In this document: positions 21,178-33,131 of the stretch, piece after piece
Numbering within the stretch: the stretch's first letter is position 1
Layout of the letters: each line of letters opens with the position of its first letter
Program-made: the position numbers and the translations under genes
The notes under the pieces: model-generated
Seen by the model: only the letters and a program-made list of their open reading frames with translations
Database searches by the model: none
Told to the model about the DNA's origin: nothing
Source: Lysobacter enzymogenes
GTDB lineage: Bacteria; Pseudomonadota; Gammaproteobacteria; Xanthomonadales; Xanthomonadaceae
NCBI RefSeq assembly: GCF_900106525.1
Contig: NZ_FNOG01000008.1
Location: 257,330 to 321,329, forward strand
Direction: 5' to 3'
DNA: 64,000 bases

Positions 21178-21928
21178 TCCGCAGCGCCCGTTCCGCGGGC
21201 GCCGGCCTCGGCCTGGGATGCGCGGCAGCGCCGACGGCGCGATCCCGACATCGCGCTGGCGGCTGCGTCGCGCGGCCCGCGCCCAGCTGGCGCCGCCTTC
21301 CGGCTCCGAGCCGGCGAACCGGCCGCGAATTCTCGCCAGGCGAACGGGCCAGCGGCTCGTTTGCGTAGGGCGGCTCCTGCCGGCATCCACGACGACGAGC
21401 GCAACGCAGGGCACGGCCGTCCGGTCGCCGCGCTGCCGTCCGCGCTCATCCGTAGAGATCGCAGGACCGCGGCTGCAGGGCCGAGCGGTGTTTCGTCGTT
21501 GGCGGTATCGCGCGGTCCGGGCAGAACCGGCTTATCCACAGCATGCGCAGTGCGCAGCGGCGGGTTCGAAGGGTTCGGTCCAGGTTCGGTGTCGCTGCCG
21601 GCGGTTTGGGGTCCGCAAGGGACGCCGCGCTGCCGGTGGACACAAGGTAGTCGCTAAGTTGCTGATACGAAAGGCATAAGTTCGGGGACTAGACTCGTAC
21701 AAGCTGTGGATAAAGTTGCGGCCGCGACCACGCGCTGAGGTTATCCACAGGATCTACCGGTCCTCCAGGGCCAGTTCTACCCGCTTTTGAAGTACCGAAA
21801 AACGCTTGTAGATCAAAAGCTTAAGCCTGTTTTCAACCGTTTTTCGCCGCTCCACCGCCACTAAGATTTTGATTTATACATCTCTTTTGTAATTGGGCTT
21901 GCGCCCACCGACCGGCCAAGGGGTCCGC
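21178..21928. other. Candidate replication origin (oriC), dnaA-dnaN intergenic region
   Basis: This 751-bp gap has three exact DnaA boxes: TTATCCACA at 21532-21540 and 21741-21749 (plus), and TGTGGATAA at 21705-21713 (minus). Downstream, 21785-21895 is the most AT-rich stretch of the neighbourhood (runs such as GATCAAAAGCTTAA and GATTTTGATTTATACA), a good candidate for the unwinding element. The first ~350 bp (21178-21530) is GC-rich with no recognisable gene. Position, boxes and AT-rich element together fit an oriC of the Xanthomonad type; the dnaN promoter must also lie here. Confidence 0.75.
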
Positions 21929-23029
21929 ATGCGTTTCAGCCTGCAACGCGAAGTTTTTCTCAAGCCGTTGGCCCAAGTGGTCAATGTCGTCGAACGCCGG
22001 CAGACGTTGCCGGTCCTCGCTAACCTGCTGGTACAGGTGAAAGACGGCCAGTTGTCGCTGACCGGCACCGACCTGGAAGTCGAAATGATTTCCCGCGTCA
22101 ACGTCGACGACGCGAAGGACGGCGAAACCACGATCCCGGCGCGCAAGCTGTTCGAAATCGTGCGCGCCCTGCCCGACGGCAGTAAGGTCACCGTGAGCCA
22201 GGCGGCCGAGAAGATCACCGTGCAGGCCGGGCGTTCGCGCTTCACCCTGTCGAGCCTGCCGGCCAACGACTTCCCGTCGATCGACGAGGTCGAAGCGACC
22301 GAGCGCGTACGCGTGCCGGAAGCCGCGCTCAAGGAGCTGATCGAACGCACCGCGTTCGCGATGGCCCAGCAGGACGTGCGCTATTACCTCAACGGCTTGT
22401 TGTTCGACCTGCGCGAAAACAGCCTGCGCTGCGTCGCCACCGACGGCCACCGCCTGGCGCTGTGCGAAGCGCCGTTCGAAGGCGGCGCGCAGACCAAGCG
22501 CCAGATCATCGTGCCGCGCAAGGGCGTGCAGGAACTGCAGCGCCTGCTCGAAGGCGGCGATCGCGAAGTCGAGCTGGAAATGGGCCGCGGCCACATCCGC
22601 ATCAAGCGCGACGATGTGACTTTCACCAGCAAGCTCATCGACGGCCGTTTCCCCGACTACGAGGCGGTGATTCCGATCGGCGCCGACAAGGAAGTGCGGA
22701 TCGAGCGCGAAATCCTGCGCGCGTCGCTGCAGCGCGCGGCGATCCTGTCGAACGAGAAGTACCGCGGCGTGCGCATCGAAGTCTCGCCGGGCCAGCTCAA
22801 GATCAGCGCGCACAACCCGGAGCAGGAAGAGGCGCAGGAAGAAGTCGAAGCCGACACCAAGGTCGACGACCTGGCGGTGGGCTTCAACGTCAACTACCTG
22901 CTCGACGCCCTGACCGCGCTGCGCGACGAGCACGTGGTGCTGGCGCTGCGCGACGCCAACTCGTCGGCGCTGGTGCGCGAGGCCTCGAACGAGCGTTGCC
23001 GTCATGTGGTGATGCCGCTGCGGCTCTGA
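21929..23029 (+). CDS. dnaN: DNA polymerase III beta sliding clamp
   Basis: This 366-residue protein forms the ring-shaped processivity clamp. It starts MRFSLQREVFLKPLAQVVNV and shows RQTLPVLANLL, LRCVATDGHRLAL and the C-terminal RHVVMPLRL that ends nearly all clamps. The length equals that of E. coli DnaN. ATG 21929 is used because the upstream 12 in-frame residues are not conserved. A terminator and a parS site follow immediately. Confidence 0.98.
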   Translation: MRFSLQREVFLKPLAQVVNVVERRQTLPVLANLLVQVKDGQLSLTGTDLEVEMISRVNVDDAKDGETTIPARKLFEIVRALPDGSKVTVSQAAEKITVQAGRSRFTLSSLPANDFPSIDEVEATERVRVPEAALKELIERTAFAMAQQDVRYYLNGLLFDLRENSLRCVATDGHRLALCEAPFEGGAQTKRQIIVPRKGVQELQRLLEGGDREVELEMGRGHIRIKRDDVTFTSKLIDGRFPDYEAVIPIGADKEVRIEREILRASLQRAAILSNEKYRGVRIEVSPGQLKISAHNPEQEEAQEEVEADTKVDDLAVGFNVNYLLDALTALRDEHVVLALRDANSSALVREASNERCRHVVMPLRL

Positions 23030-23048
23030 TCCACGCCGCAACGCTCGC

Positions 23049-23062
23049 GTTCCACGTGGAAC
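23049..23062. promoter_or_regulatory. parS centromere site 1
   Basis: The perfect palindrome GTTCCACGTGGAAC matches the ParB-binding parS consensus of gammaproteobacteria. It lies just after the dnaN stop and before the dnaN terminator hairpin. Confidence 0.85.
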
Positions 23063-23067
23063 AAAAC

Positions 23068-23100
23068 ACACGCCCGGCTGATGCCGGGCGTGTTCGTTTT
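23068..23100 (+). terminator. Rho-independent terminator of dnaN
   Basis: ACACGCCCGGC (23068-23078) pairs with GCCGGGCGTGT (23083-23093) around a 4-base loop, followed by TCGTTTT. Confidence 0.85.
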
Positions 23101-23146
23101 GGGGTTTCGAAGCGTTTTCGACCGCCGCGGAAGGTTCCTGAGCGCC

Positions 23147-23313
23147 CTGTAGGAGCGGCGCGAGCCGCGACAAACCGAAGAAATTCACTTCCGCGTCGGT
23201 GCCGAAGTGGTTGATCTGAAAGCGAAAGCTTTAGATCTGGTGGTTTTGTAGCTTCGGTTGCCCCGCTGACGCACGCCGCTTCGGTTTGTCGCGGCTCGCG
23301 CCGCTCCTACAGG
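23147..23313. repeat. REP family A inverted pair between dnaN and recF
   Basis: Two oppositely oriented copies (about 23147-23171 and 23288-23313) of the GCGCCGCTCCTACAG family flank about 115 bp of unrecognised sequence. The 360-bp dnaN-recF gap holds only these, parS 1 and the dnaN terminator. Confidence 0.75.
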
Positions 23314-23389
23314 TAGCCCATGCGGCTCCATCCAGGTCTCGGCCCATCCCGCCGCCCCGCCCCCGAACCAATCTGCGATCATTTCCCCC

Positions 23390-24475
23390 ATGCACGTAAC
23401 CCGCCTGGACGCCCGCGGCCTGCGCCGCTTCGCCGACGTGAGCCTGTTGCCGGCGCCCGGGATCAACCTGATCACGGGCGAGAACGGAGCGGGCAAGACC
23501 AGCCTGCTCGAAGCCCTGCACCTGATGGCCTACGGCCGGAGCTTCCGCGGCCGGGTCCGCGATGGGCTGATCCGCGCCGGCGATCCGGCGCTGGACGTCT
23601 TCGTCGAATGGCAGGAAGCTCGCCGCGACCAGCGGCGCAAGGCCGGGTTGCGCCATAGCGGGCACGAGTGGGCCGGGCGCCTGGACGGCGCCTCGGTTTC
23701 CCAGCTCGGCGAGCTTTGCGCCGCATTGGCGGTGGTCAGTTTCGAGCCAGGCAGCCATGCCCTGATCACCGGGCCCGGCGAAATTCGCCGTCGCTACCTC
23801 GATTGGGGTTTGTTCCACGTGGAACCAGACTTCACTCCGCTGTGGCGGCGCTATACCCGGGCGCTCAAGCAGCGCAACGCCCTGCTCAAGGCGCGGGCCC
23901 GCGATGGGCAGCTCGATGCCTGGGATCGTGAGCTGTCCGACGCCGGCGAGCCGCTGAGCCGGCGCCGCCAGCAGTACCTGGACGAACTCCAGCCCCGTTT
24001 CGCCGCCTTCGCCGCCGAATTGGCCCCGGGCCTGGGCGCGATCCGGCTCGATTACGTCCCCGGCTGGCGCCGCGACGAGTTTCCGCTGGCCGATGCCCTG
24101 CTCCTGGCCCGCGAACGCGACCAGCAGCAAGGCTTTACCTCGGTCGGGCCGCATCGGGCCGATTGGCGCATCGGCTACGGGTCGATTCCCGGGCGCGAGG
24201 CATTGTCGCGCGGGCAGGCCAAGCTGGTCGCCCTGGTCGCGCTGCTGGCCCAGGCCGAGCAGCACGCCCAGGTGCAGGGCGAATGGCCGGTGATCGCGCT
24301 GGACGATCTGGCCTCCGAGCTGGACCGGCGCCATCAGCGACGGGTTCTGGAGCGGCTGATCGCCAGCCGGGCCCAGGTTTTCATCACGGGCACCGAACCG
24401 CCCGTGGCGCTGGCCGATATGCAGGTCGAAGTCACCAGGTTCCACGTGGAACATGGAACATTGCAGGCGGGGTGA
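23390..24475 (+). CDS. recF: DNA replication and repair protein RecF
   Basis: This 361-residue SMC-like ATPase loads RecA at gaps. It has Walker A GENGAGKTS (residues 30-38), signature LSRGQAKL and Walker B VIALDDLASELD, and the usual length. Two parS palindromes are embedded in the coding sequence, where they are translated as FHVE in DWGLFHVEPDF and TRFHVEHG. E. coli RecF has different residues at these spots, so the residues may be constrained by the parS sequence. It begins 360 bp after dnaN and probably has its own promoter. Confidence 0.97.
   Translation: MHVTRLDARGLRRFADVSLLPAPGINLITGENGAGKTSLLEALHLMAYGRSFRGRVRDGLIRAGDPALDVFVEWQEARRDQRRKAGLRHSGHEWAGRLDGASVSQLGELCAALAVVSFEPGSHALITGPGEIRRRYLDWGLFHVEPDFTPLWRRYTRALKQRNALLKARARDGQLDAWDRELSDAGEPLSRRRQQYLDELQPRFAAFAAELAPGLGAIRLDYVPGWRRDEFPLADALLLARERDQQQGFTSVGPHRADWRIGYGSIPGREALSRGQAKLVALVALLAQAEQHAQVQGEWPVIALDDLASELDRRHQRRVLERLIASRAQVFITGTEPPVALADMQVEVTRFHVEHGTLQAG
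23812..23825. promoter_or_regulatory. parS site 2 (inside recF)
   Basis: A perfect GTTCCACGTGGAAC palindrome within the recF coding sequence, read there as part of GLFHVEPD. Confidence 0.85.
24439..24452. promoter_or_regulatory. parS site 3 (end of recF)
   Basis: A perfect GTTCCACGTGGAAC palindrome near the 3' end of recF, read as RFHVEH. A degenerate copy (GGGCCACGTGAAAC, right half intact) follows at 24502-24515. Confidence 0.85.
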
Positions 24476-24539
24476 TTCACGCTCGGCATGGAACCTGGCA
24501 CGGGCCACGTGAAACACCTCGCGGCCGGCTCCACGACAT

Positions 24540-24553
24540 GTTCCACGTGGAAC
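24540..24553. promoter_or_regulatory. parS site 4
   Basis: A perfect GTTCCACGTGGAAC, and also a perfect 16-mer TGTTCCACGTGGAACA at 24539-24554. It lies in the recF to DUF5694-like intergenic region. Confidence 0.87.
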
Positions 24554-24630
24554 ACGCTGCAGAACCGGCCTCTAAACCCCAAGAAGCCGCCGCGCATCCC
24601 TTCGAAGCGAACCACTCCAGGGATGACCGC

Positions 24631-25713
24631 TTGAAACCCATGCTTTCCGCGCTATTCGGCCTGTGCCTCGCCGCCCAGGCCTACTCGAAGCCGGCCGCTA
24701 GCAACCAGGTAGATCTAGCCGCCGTCGGCCAAGGCTTCGCCGGCCCCCGCACCCAGGTCGCCGTGCTCGGCAGCACCCATCTGAGCGGCCTGCCCAAGGA
24801 CTACGACTTCAAGGCCCTGGAACCGCTGCTGGAGCGCCTGGCCGCGTTCAAGCCTGAGCTGATCGCGATCGAAGCCGTGTCCGGCGAAGGTTGCGACCAT
24901 CTGAGCCGCTACCACGAGCTGTTCGACGGCGCCGCCGAGAGCTACTGCGCCGACACCGACGCCGCGCGCCAGGCCACCGGCCTGGATGTCCGCGCCGCCG
25001 TCGTCGCCGTGCGCCAGCGCTACGCCGACTGGCCGGCGCAGCCGACCCCGGCCCAACGCCGTTCGCTCGCCAGCCTGCTGCTGGCCGCCAACGAGCGCGC
25101 CTCGGCCCTGGCCCAGTGGCTGCAGCTGGCGCCGGCCGAGCGCCGCGCCGGCGACGGGCTGGACCCGGCCCTGGTCGCCCAGCTCGACAAGCTCGCCACC
25201 AGCGCCCGCAACGAGAACTACCGCATCGGCGCGGTCCTGGCCGCGCGCCTGGGCCTGCAGCGTGTGTACGCGGTGGACGATCACAGCGCCGACCGGGTCA
25301 CCGCCGACGCCGGCGGCAAGCCTTACGAAGCCGCGGTGAAAGCGGTCTGGGCCGCCGCGCCGTACCCGTTAGCCGAACGCGAGCAGGCCTATCTCGACCG
25401 CGGCGACCTGCTCGGCCTGTACCGCTCGCTCAACGCGCCCGAAACCCAGCGCGCTGCGATCGCCGCGGACTTCGGCGGCAACCTGCGCGAGCCCTCGCCC
25501 GAGCGCTACGGCCGCCAGTACGTGGCCTGGTGGGAAGCGCGCAACCTGCGCATGGCCGCGAACCTGCGCGAGGCCTTCGGCAACCGACCCGGGATCCGCG
25601 TGCTCGACATCGTCGGCTCTTCGCACAAGCCCTATCTGGACGCCTACCTGGGCCAGATGCACGACGTCGAGGTGCTCGACGTGCAGGCGCTGCTGGCGCC
25701 TGGGACGCGCTGA
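24631..25713 (+). CDS. Secreted DUF5694-like protein
   Basis: This 360-residue protein has a short signal peptide (LSALFGLCLAAQAYS) and a single domain starting VAVLGSTHLSGLPKDYDF, with RNENYRIGAVLAARL in the middle and VLDIVGSSHKPYLDAYL near the end. These match my memory of the DUF5694 family, whose fold is related to erythromycin-esterase/TraB-like proteins; biochemical function is not established. A TTG start at 24631 is preferred because a GGGA site lies 7 bases upstream and it adds a lysine before the hydrophobic core; ATG 24640 is the alternative. It sits between recF and gyrB, an unusual place for a secreted protein. Confidence 0.7.
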   Translation: MKPMLSALFGLCLAAQAYSKPAASNQVDLAAVGQGFAGPRTQVAVLGSTHLSGLPKDYDFKALEPLLERLAAFKPELIAIEAVSGEGCDHLSRYHELFDGAAESYCADTDAARQATGLDVRAAVVAVRQRYADWPAQPTPAQRRSLASLLLAANERASALAQWLQLAPAERRAGDGLDPALVAQLDKLATSARNENYRIGAVLAARLGLQRVYAVDDHSADRVTADAGGKPYEAAVKAVWAAAPYPLAEREQAYLDRGDLLGLYRSLNAPETQRAAIAADFGGNLREPSPERYGRQYVAWWEARNLRMAANLREAFGNRPGIRVLDIVGSSHKPYLDAYLGQMHDVEVLDVQALLAPGTR

Positions 25714-25763
25714 GAGGCCATCGCCGGGCGCAGGGCTGGGGACCCAGGGGGCGGGGGTCGCGA

Positions 25764-25774
25764 GGTGCTATAAT
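25764..25774 (+). promoter_or_regulatory. Extended -10 promoter of gyrB
   Basis: A perfect TATAAT (25769-25774) is preceded by TG plus one base (TGCTATAAT), the extended -10 arrangement. There is no good -35 hexamer. It lies 87 bp upstream of the gyrB start and stands out in otherwise GC-rich DNA. Confidence 0.65.
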
Positions 25775-25797
25775 TTCGTCTGGATCCCAATAGCTAA

Positions 25798-29179
<3,382 letters not shown>

Positions 29180-29280
29180 GCCCACAGCCCGCGCCCACTG
29201 CGCGCAGCCCGCACCGCTATTGACGATCCGTTAATCCGGCCGGCGCTACAAAGCCGTTATCGCTTTGGGGACAACCGGCA

Positions 29281-30084
29281 ATGAAACGCATCCTGCTTGG
29301 GCTCACGATCGCAGCCTTGGCCGCCGCCTGCGCCACCACCACGTCGCCGACCGGGCGCACCCAGCACGTCGGCGGGGTCTCCAAGGCCCAGCTCGACGAA
29401 ATGGGCGCGCAGGCCTTCGCCGAGGCCAAGAAGAAAGAGCGCATCAGCACCGACCAGCGCCAGAACGCCTACGTGCGCTGCGTGGTGAACTCGATCACGC
29501 GCGAACTGCCGCCGGGTTGGCAGGCCAATTGGGAAGTGGCCGTGTTCGTCGATAGTTCCCCCAACGCCTTTGCCCTTCCTGGCGGAAAGGTTGGCGTAAA
29601 CACGGGGATTTTTACCGTCGCCAAGAACCAGGACCAACTTGCGGCGGTGATTTCGCACGAAATCGGCCACGTAGTTTCGCGTCACCACGACGAGCGCATC
29701 ACCCGCCAGATGGGCAGCCAGGTCGCGCTCAACGTGCTCGGCAGCCTGGTCGGCGCGCGCTACGGCGACGGCGCTGCCGGCGCCACCAGCCAGCTCGGCG
29801 GCGCGGCCCTGCAGACCGCCTTCCTGCTGCCCGGTTCGCGCACTCAGGAGAGCGAGGCGGACGTGGTGGGTCAACGACTTATGGCACAGGCGGGCTACGA
29901 CCCGAGGCAGGCGGTGGACCTGTGGCAGAACATGATCGCGGCCAGCAGCACGCGCCCGCCGCAGTGGCTGTCGACCCACCCGGACCCGCAGGCCCGCATC
30001 CACGAACTGGGCGCCCGGGCCGGTGCGCTGATCCCGGTCTACGAACAAGCGCGGGCGGCCGGCCGTACGCCCAAGTGTGGATGA
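29281..30084 (+). CDS. M48 family metalloprotease lipoprotein
   Basis: This 267-residue lipoprotein has signal lipobox AAAC (Cys17 region: LAAACATTTS) and a zinc-protease domain with HEIGH at residues 126-130 and the downstream ESEAD that supplies the third zinc ligand. It resembles LoiP/YggG-type periplasmic proteases that act on outer-membrane proteins. The N-terminal ~90 residues after the lipobox carry the QNAYVRCVVNSITRELPPG segment typical of the group. The start follows a clear gap after the CPBP gene. Confidence 0.9.
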   Translation: MKRILLGLTIAALAAACATTTSPTGRTQHVGGVSKAQLDEMGAQAFAEAKKKERISTDQRQNAYVRCVVNSITRELPPGWQANWEVAVFVDSSPNAFALPGGKVGVNTGIFTVAKNQDQLAAVISHEIGHVVSRHHDERITRQMGSQVALNVLGSLVGARYGDGAAGATSQLGGAALQTAFLLPGSRTQESEADVVGQRLMAQAGYDPRQAVDLWQNMIAASSTRPPQWLSTHPDPQARIHELGARAGALIPVYEQARAAGRTPKCG

Positions 30085-30221
30085 TGGTTGCGTGAAAAAG
30101 GCGGCCCGAACCCGTATCGCGCAGCCCCAAGTTTCTGTTAGGTTGGCGGCCCCTTGGCCTTGCGCCGGTCCCGCCGCGAGGCCCCGGTCTGCGGCCGCTG
30201 AGCCCTTTGAAAGGTGAGTCC

Positions 30222-31430
30222 ATGAACAAGCAACCCACCCGTCGCAGCACCTTGCTCGCCGCCGCCATCGGTGCGGTGCTGGTGTTCGGTGCCGTGACCC
30301 AGGTCAACGCCCAGACCGCCTCCGAGCGCAGCGCCCAGCGCCGCGCCGCGAAGGACAGCAAGCCGGCCAAGCAGGAAAACCAGTACCCGAACGCGACCCG
30401 CACCGCGCCGGAAGCCAAGGCCTCGTCCAAGGGCGGCGCCAAGCTGCAGAAGATGATGGACGCGTTCGACAAGGAGAAGTTCCCGGAGGCCCGCGCCCAG
30501 GCCGACGCGATCATCGCCGACGCCGGTCTCAATCCGTACGAACGCTCCTTCGCCGCGCAGATCGGCTTCCAGGTCGCTTACGACGCCGACGACAACAAGG
30601 CGGCGATCGAGTACCTGAAGAAGGCCATCGAGATCAACGGCCTCGACAACAACGCCCACTTCGACCGCATGTTCGTCCTGGCCCAGCTGCAGCTGCAGGA
30701 AGAGCAGTACACCGAGTCGCTGGCGACCATGGACCGCTTCCTCAGCGAGTCCAAGAGCACCAAGCCCGAGCACCTGATCGTCAAGGGCAACGCGCTGTAC
30801 CGCCTGGAGCGCTACCCGGACGCGGCCAAGATCATCAAGCAGGCCGTCGACGCCTCGCCCGATCCGAAGCAGGAATGGCTGCAGCTGCTGATGGCGTCGT
30901 ACGTCGAGAACAACCAGGGCGCCGACGCGGCCAAGGTCGCCGAGTCGATCGCCGCCAAGAATCCGAACGACAAGCGCGCGCAGATGAACGTCGCCGCGGT
31001 CTACTCGCAGTCGGACATGCTCGACAAGGCCGCCGCGGTGCTGGAAAAGATGCGCGCCGCCGGCCAGTTCACCGAAGACAAGGATTATCGTCAGCTTTAC
31101 GCCACCTACCTTAATCTCGACAAGAAAGAGAAGGAGGCGATCGGGGTCATCAACGAGGGTCTGCAGAAGGGCATCCTCAAGCCCGACTACCAGGCCTACG
31201 TGGCGCTGGCCCAGGCCTACTATTACTCCGATCAGATCGGCCCTGCGGTCGATGCGTACAAGAAGGCGGCTCCGCTCGCGCCGGACGGTGAGACGTACCT
31301 CAATCTCGCCCGTGTGCTGTGGCAGGAAGACCGCATTCCCGAGGCCAAGGAAGCCGCCAAGCAGGCGATCGCAAAGGGCGTGAAGAAGCCCGAGGACGCC
31401 AACAAGATTCTCGCGCTGAAAGGCAAGTAA
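30222..31430 (+). CDS. Periplasmic TPR-repeat protein next to tonB
   Basis: This 402-residue exported protein has a signal peptide ending in VNAQ. The mature part is built of helix pairs with TPR character (DNKAAIEYLKKAIEINGLDN, ALYRLERYPDAAKIIKQAVD, IGPAVDAYKKAAPLAPDGE), about eight to ten repeats. TPR arrays mediate protein-protein contacts. ATG 30222 follows an AAGGTGAG site; a TTG at 30207 is rejected. It precedes tonB by 98 bp with a candidate promoter between them, so it may be a partner of the TonB machinery, but this is inferred from position only. Confidence 0.85.
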   Translation: MNKQPTRRSTLLAAAIGAVLVFGAVTQVNAQTASERSAQRRAAKDSKPAKQENQYPNATRTAPEAKASSKGGAKLQKMMDAFDKEKFPEARAQADAIIADAGLNPYERSFAAQIGFQVAYDADDNKAAIEYLKKAIEINGLDNNAHFDRMFVLAQLQLQEEQYTESLATMDRFLSESKSTKPEHLIVKGNALYRLERYPDAAKIIKQAVDASPDPKQEWLQLLMASYVENNQGADAAKVAESIAAKNPNDKRAQMNVAAVYSQSDMLDKAAAVLEKMRAAGQFTEDKDYRQLYATYLNLDKKEKEAIGVINEGLQKGILKPDYQAYVALAQAYYYSDQIGPAVDAYKKAAPLAPDGETYLNLARVLWQEDRIPEAKEAAKQAIAKGVKKPEDANKILALKGK

Positions 31431-31455
31431 TTTCAGCGTGTAGGGCCGGCCGCGC

Positions 31456-31485
31456 TTGTAAACCTGTGACGCGGTTTGGTATATG
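31456..31485 (+). promoter_or_regulatory. Candidate tonB promoter
   Basis: TTGTAA (31456-31461) and TATATG (31480-31485) are separated by 18 bp in a locally AT-richer stretch, 44 bp before the tonB start. No Fur-like box is obvious. Confidence 0.45.
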
Positions 31486-31528
31486 CTAGGAGGTTCCCGC
31501 AACTGGAAACGGTTGCAGGAACCGAACG

Positions 31529-32254
31529 ATGGCCCGAGGCGCCCAGGCGTCCGGTAACACCTCCCGAGCTGACGGCATGACGCAAGACCTCGAACTCCAA
31601 GTTAGGAAAGATGACGACCGCGAAGGCTTGAACTGGGCACGTATTGCCGGTATCACCTGCGCGATCGCCGTGCATGCTGCGGCGCTGCTGTTGTTGCTGG
31701 CCCCGATGACTCCGCCCGCCCAGCAGCAGGACAAGGAGGAGGTGACGATGGTCAACATCATCAAGCCGCCGCCGCCGCCCCCGCCGCCGCCGCCGCCGCC
31801 GCCGGAGCCGCCGAAGGAAATCAAGCAGCCGCCGAAGGAGCTGTCGCCGCCGCGTCCGACTCCGACGCCGCCGCCGCCGGACCAGCCGCCGATCGAGAAC
31901 GTCGATCCGAGCCCGATCGATCCGCCCGCTCCGCCGCCGGCTCCGCCCGCGCCGCCGCAGGTGGCCAGCGATATCGGCTCGAGCGTGGATCCGTCCTCGC
32001 GTCGCCTGAACCCGCCGAAGTACCCGCCGACCGAAGCCCGTCAGGGCGTGGGCGGTACCGTAGTCCTCGTGATCAGCATCGACGGCCAGGGCAACGTGCT
32101 GGACGTGCAGGTCGAGAAGTCCAGCCGCAACCGCAACCTGGACCGAGCGGCCATGGATGCCGCGCGCAAGTGGCGCTTCAACCCCGAAATGAAAAACGGT
32201 CAACCGGTCGCCAGCCGCGTCCGCGTCCCCGTCGATTTCGTCCCGCCGACCTGA
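31529..32254 (+). CDS. tonB: Energy transducer TonB
   Basis: This 241-residue protein is anchored in the inner membrane and energises outer-membrane TonB-dependent receptors. It has a cytoplasmic N-terminus, one helix (IAGITCAIAVHAAALLLLLAP, about residues 39-59), a very Pro-rich periplasmic spacer with a run of 13 prolines, and a C-terminal TonB domain (LNPPKYPPTEARQGVGGTVV, then AARKWRFNPEM). ATG 31529 has AGGA eight bases upstream; ATG 31577 is an alternative that removes 16 residues. It heads tonB-exbB-exbD-exbD. Confidence 0.95.
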   Translation: MARGAQASGNTSRADGMTQDLELQVRKDDDREGLNWARIAGITCAIAVHAAALLLLLAPMTPPAQQQDKEEVTMVNIIKPPPPPPPPPPPPPEPPKEIKQPPKELSPPRPTPTPPPPDQPPIENVDPSPIDPPAPPPAPPAPPQVASDIGSSVDPSSRRLNPPKYPPTEARQGVGGTVVLVISIDGQGNVLDVQVEKSSRNRNLDRAAMDAARKWRFNPEMKNGQPVASRVRVPVDFVPPT

Positions 32255-32338
32255 TCGGGGTCGGTTGGACACGCTAGTTGTGTCGTTCGTTCCGCGTAAA
32301 ACATTTCTTCCTTTCCACGACATTCAAAGGTAAGCGTC

Positions 32339-33088
32339 ATGCTGCAGCAAACCACCACCGCCGCCGCCGGAGGCTCCAACGCTGAAGCGCTCCAGCAGAT
32401 GAGCTTTTCGCATCTGTTGCAGAACTTCGACCTCGTCGGCTGGATCGTGTTCATCACGCTCACGCTGATGTCGGTTCTGTCGGTCTACTGGATCGTCATC
32501 AATTTCGTTAAGAACCTGCGCCTGCGCGGTTCCTCGGACCGCGTCGTCAGCACGTTCTGGGAAACCCCGAACGCGCAGGACGCGATCCGCTACATGGAAG
32601 AGCAGCCGCGCAGCGAGCCGTTCTCCAAGATCGCCCTGGACGCCGCTCAGGCCGCCGCTCACCACCAGCGCCATGAAGGTTCGCGCCTGGTCGAGTCGCT
32701 GAACCGTTCGGAGTTCGTCGATCGCGCCCTGCGTCAGGCCGTGACCCGCGAGAGCTCGCGTCTGGAAGCCGGTCTGACCGTGCTCGCCACCGTCGGTTCG
32801 ACCGCGCCGTTCGTCGGCCTGCTCGGCACCGTGTGGGGCATCTACCACGCCCTGCTGCGCCTGGGCGCCTCGGGCGAGTCCTCGATCCAGGCCGTCGCCG
32901 GCCCGGTGGGCGAAGCGCTGATCATGACCGCGATCGGTCTGTTCGTCGCGATCCCGGCGGTGCTCGCGTACAACTTCTTCGTGCGCCTGAACCGCGTCAC
33001 GAACAACAAGTTCGACACCTTCGCGCACGACCTGCACGACTTCTTCGCCACCGGCTCGCGCGTCGGCGAAGTGTCGAACAAGCGCTAA
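32339..33088 (+). CDS. exbB: TonB-system biopolymer transport protein ExbB
   Basis: This 249-residue inner-membrane protein is the stator/channel subunit that uses the proton motive force to drive TonB. Three helices are visible: WIVFITLTLMSVLSVYWIVINF near residue 35, then GLTVLATVGSTAPFVGLLGTVWGIYHALL and EALIMTAIGLFVAIPAVLAYNFF, the last two being the MotA/TolQ/ExbB signature helices. It is followed by two exbD genes with short gaps. Confidence 0.95.
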   Translation: MLQQTTTAAAGGSNAEALQQMSFSHLLQNFDLVGWIVFITLTLMSVLSVYWIVINFVKNLRLRGSSDRVVSTFWETPNAQDAIRYMEEQPRSEPFSKIALDAAQAAAHHQRHEGSRLVESLNRSEFVDRALRQAVTRESSRLEAGLTVLATVGSTAPFVGLLGTVWGIYHALLRLGASGESSIQAVAGPVGEALIMTAIGLFVAIPAVLAYNFFVRLNRVTNNKFDTFAHDLHDFFATGSRVGEVSNKR

Positions 33089-33131
33089 GCGCAACACGTC
33101 TCCCATTTAGCGTAGCTCCTGGAGTTCGGAC

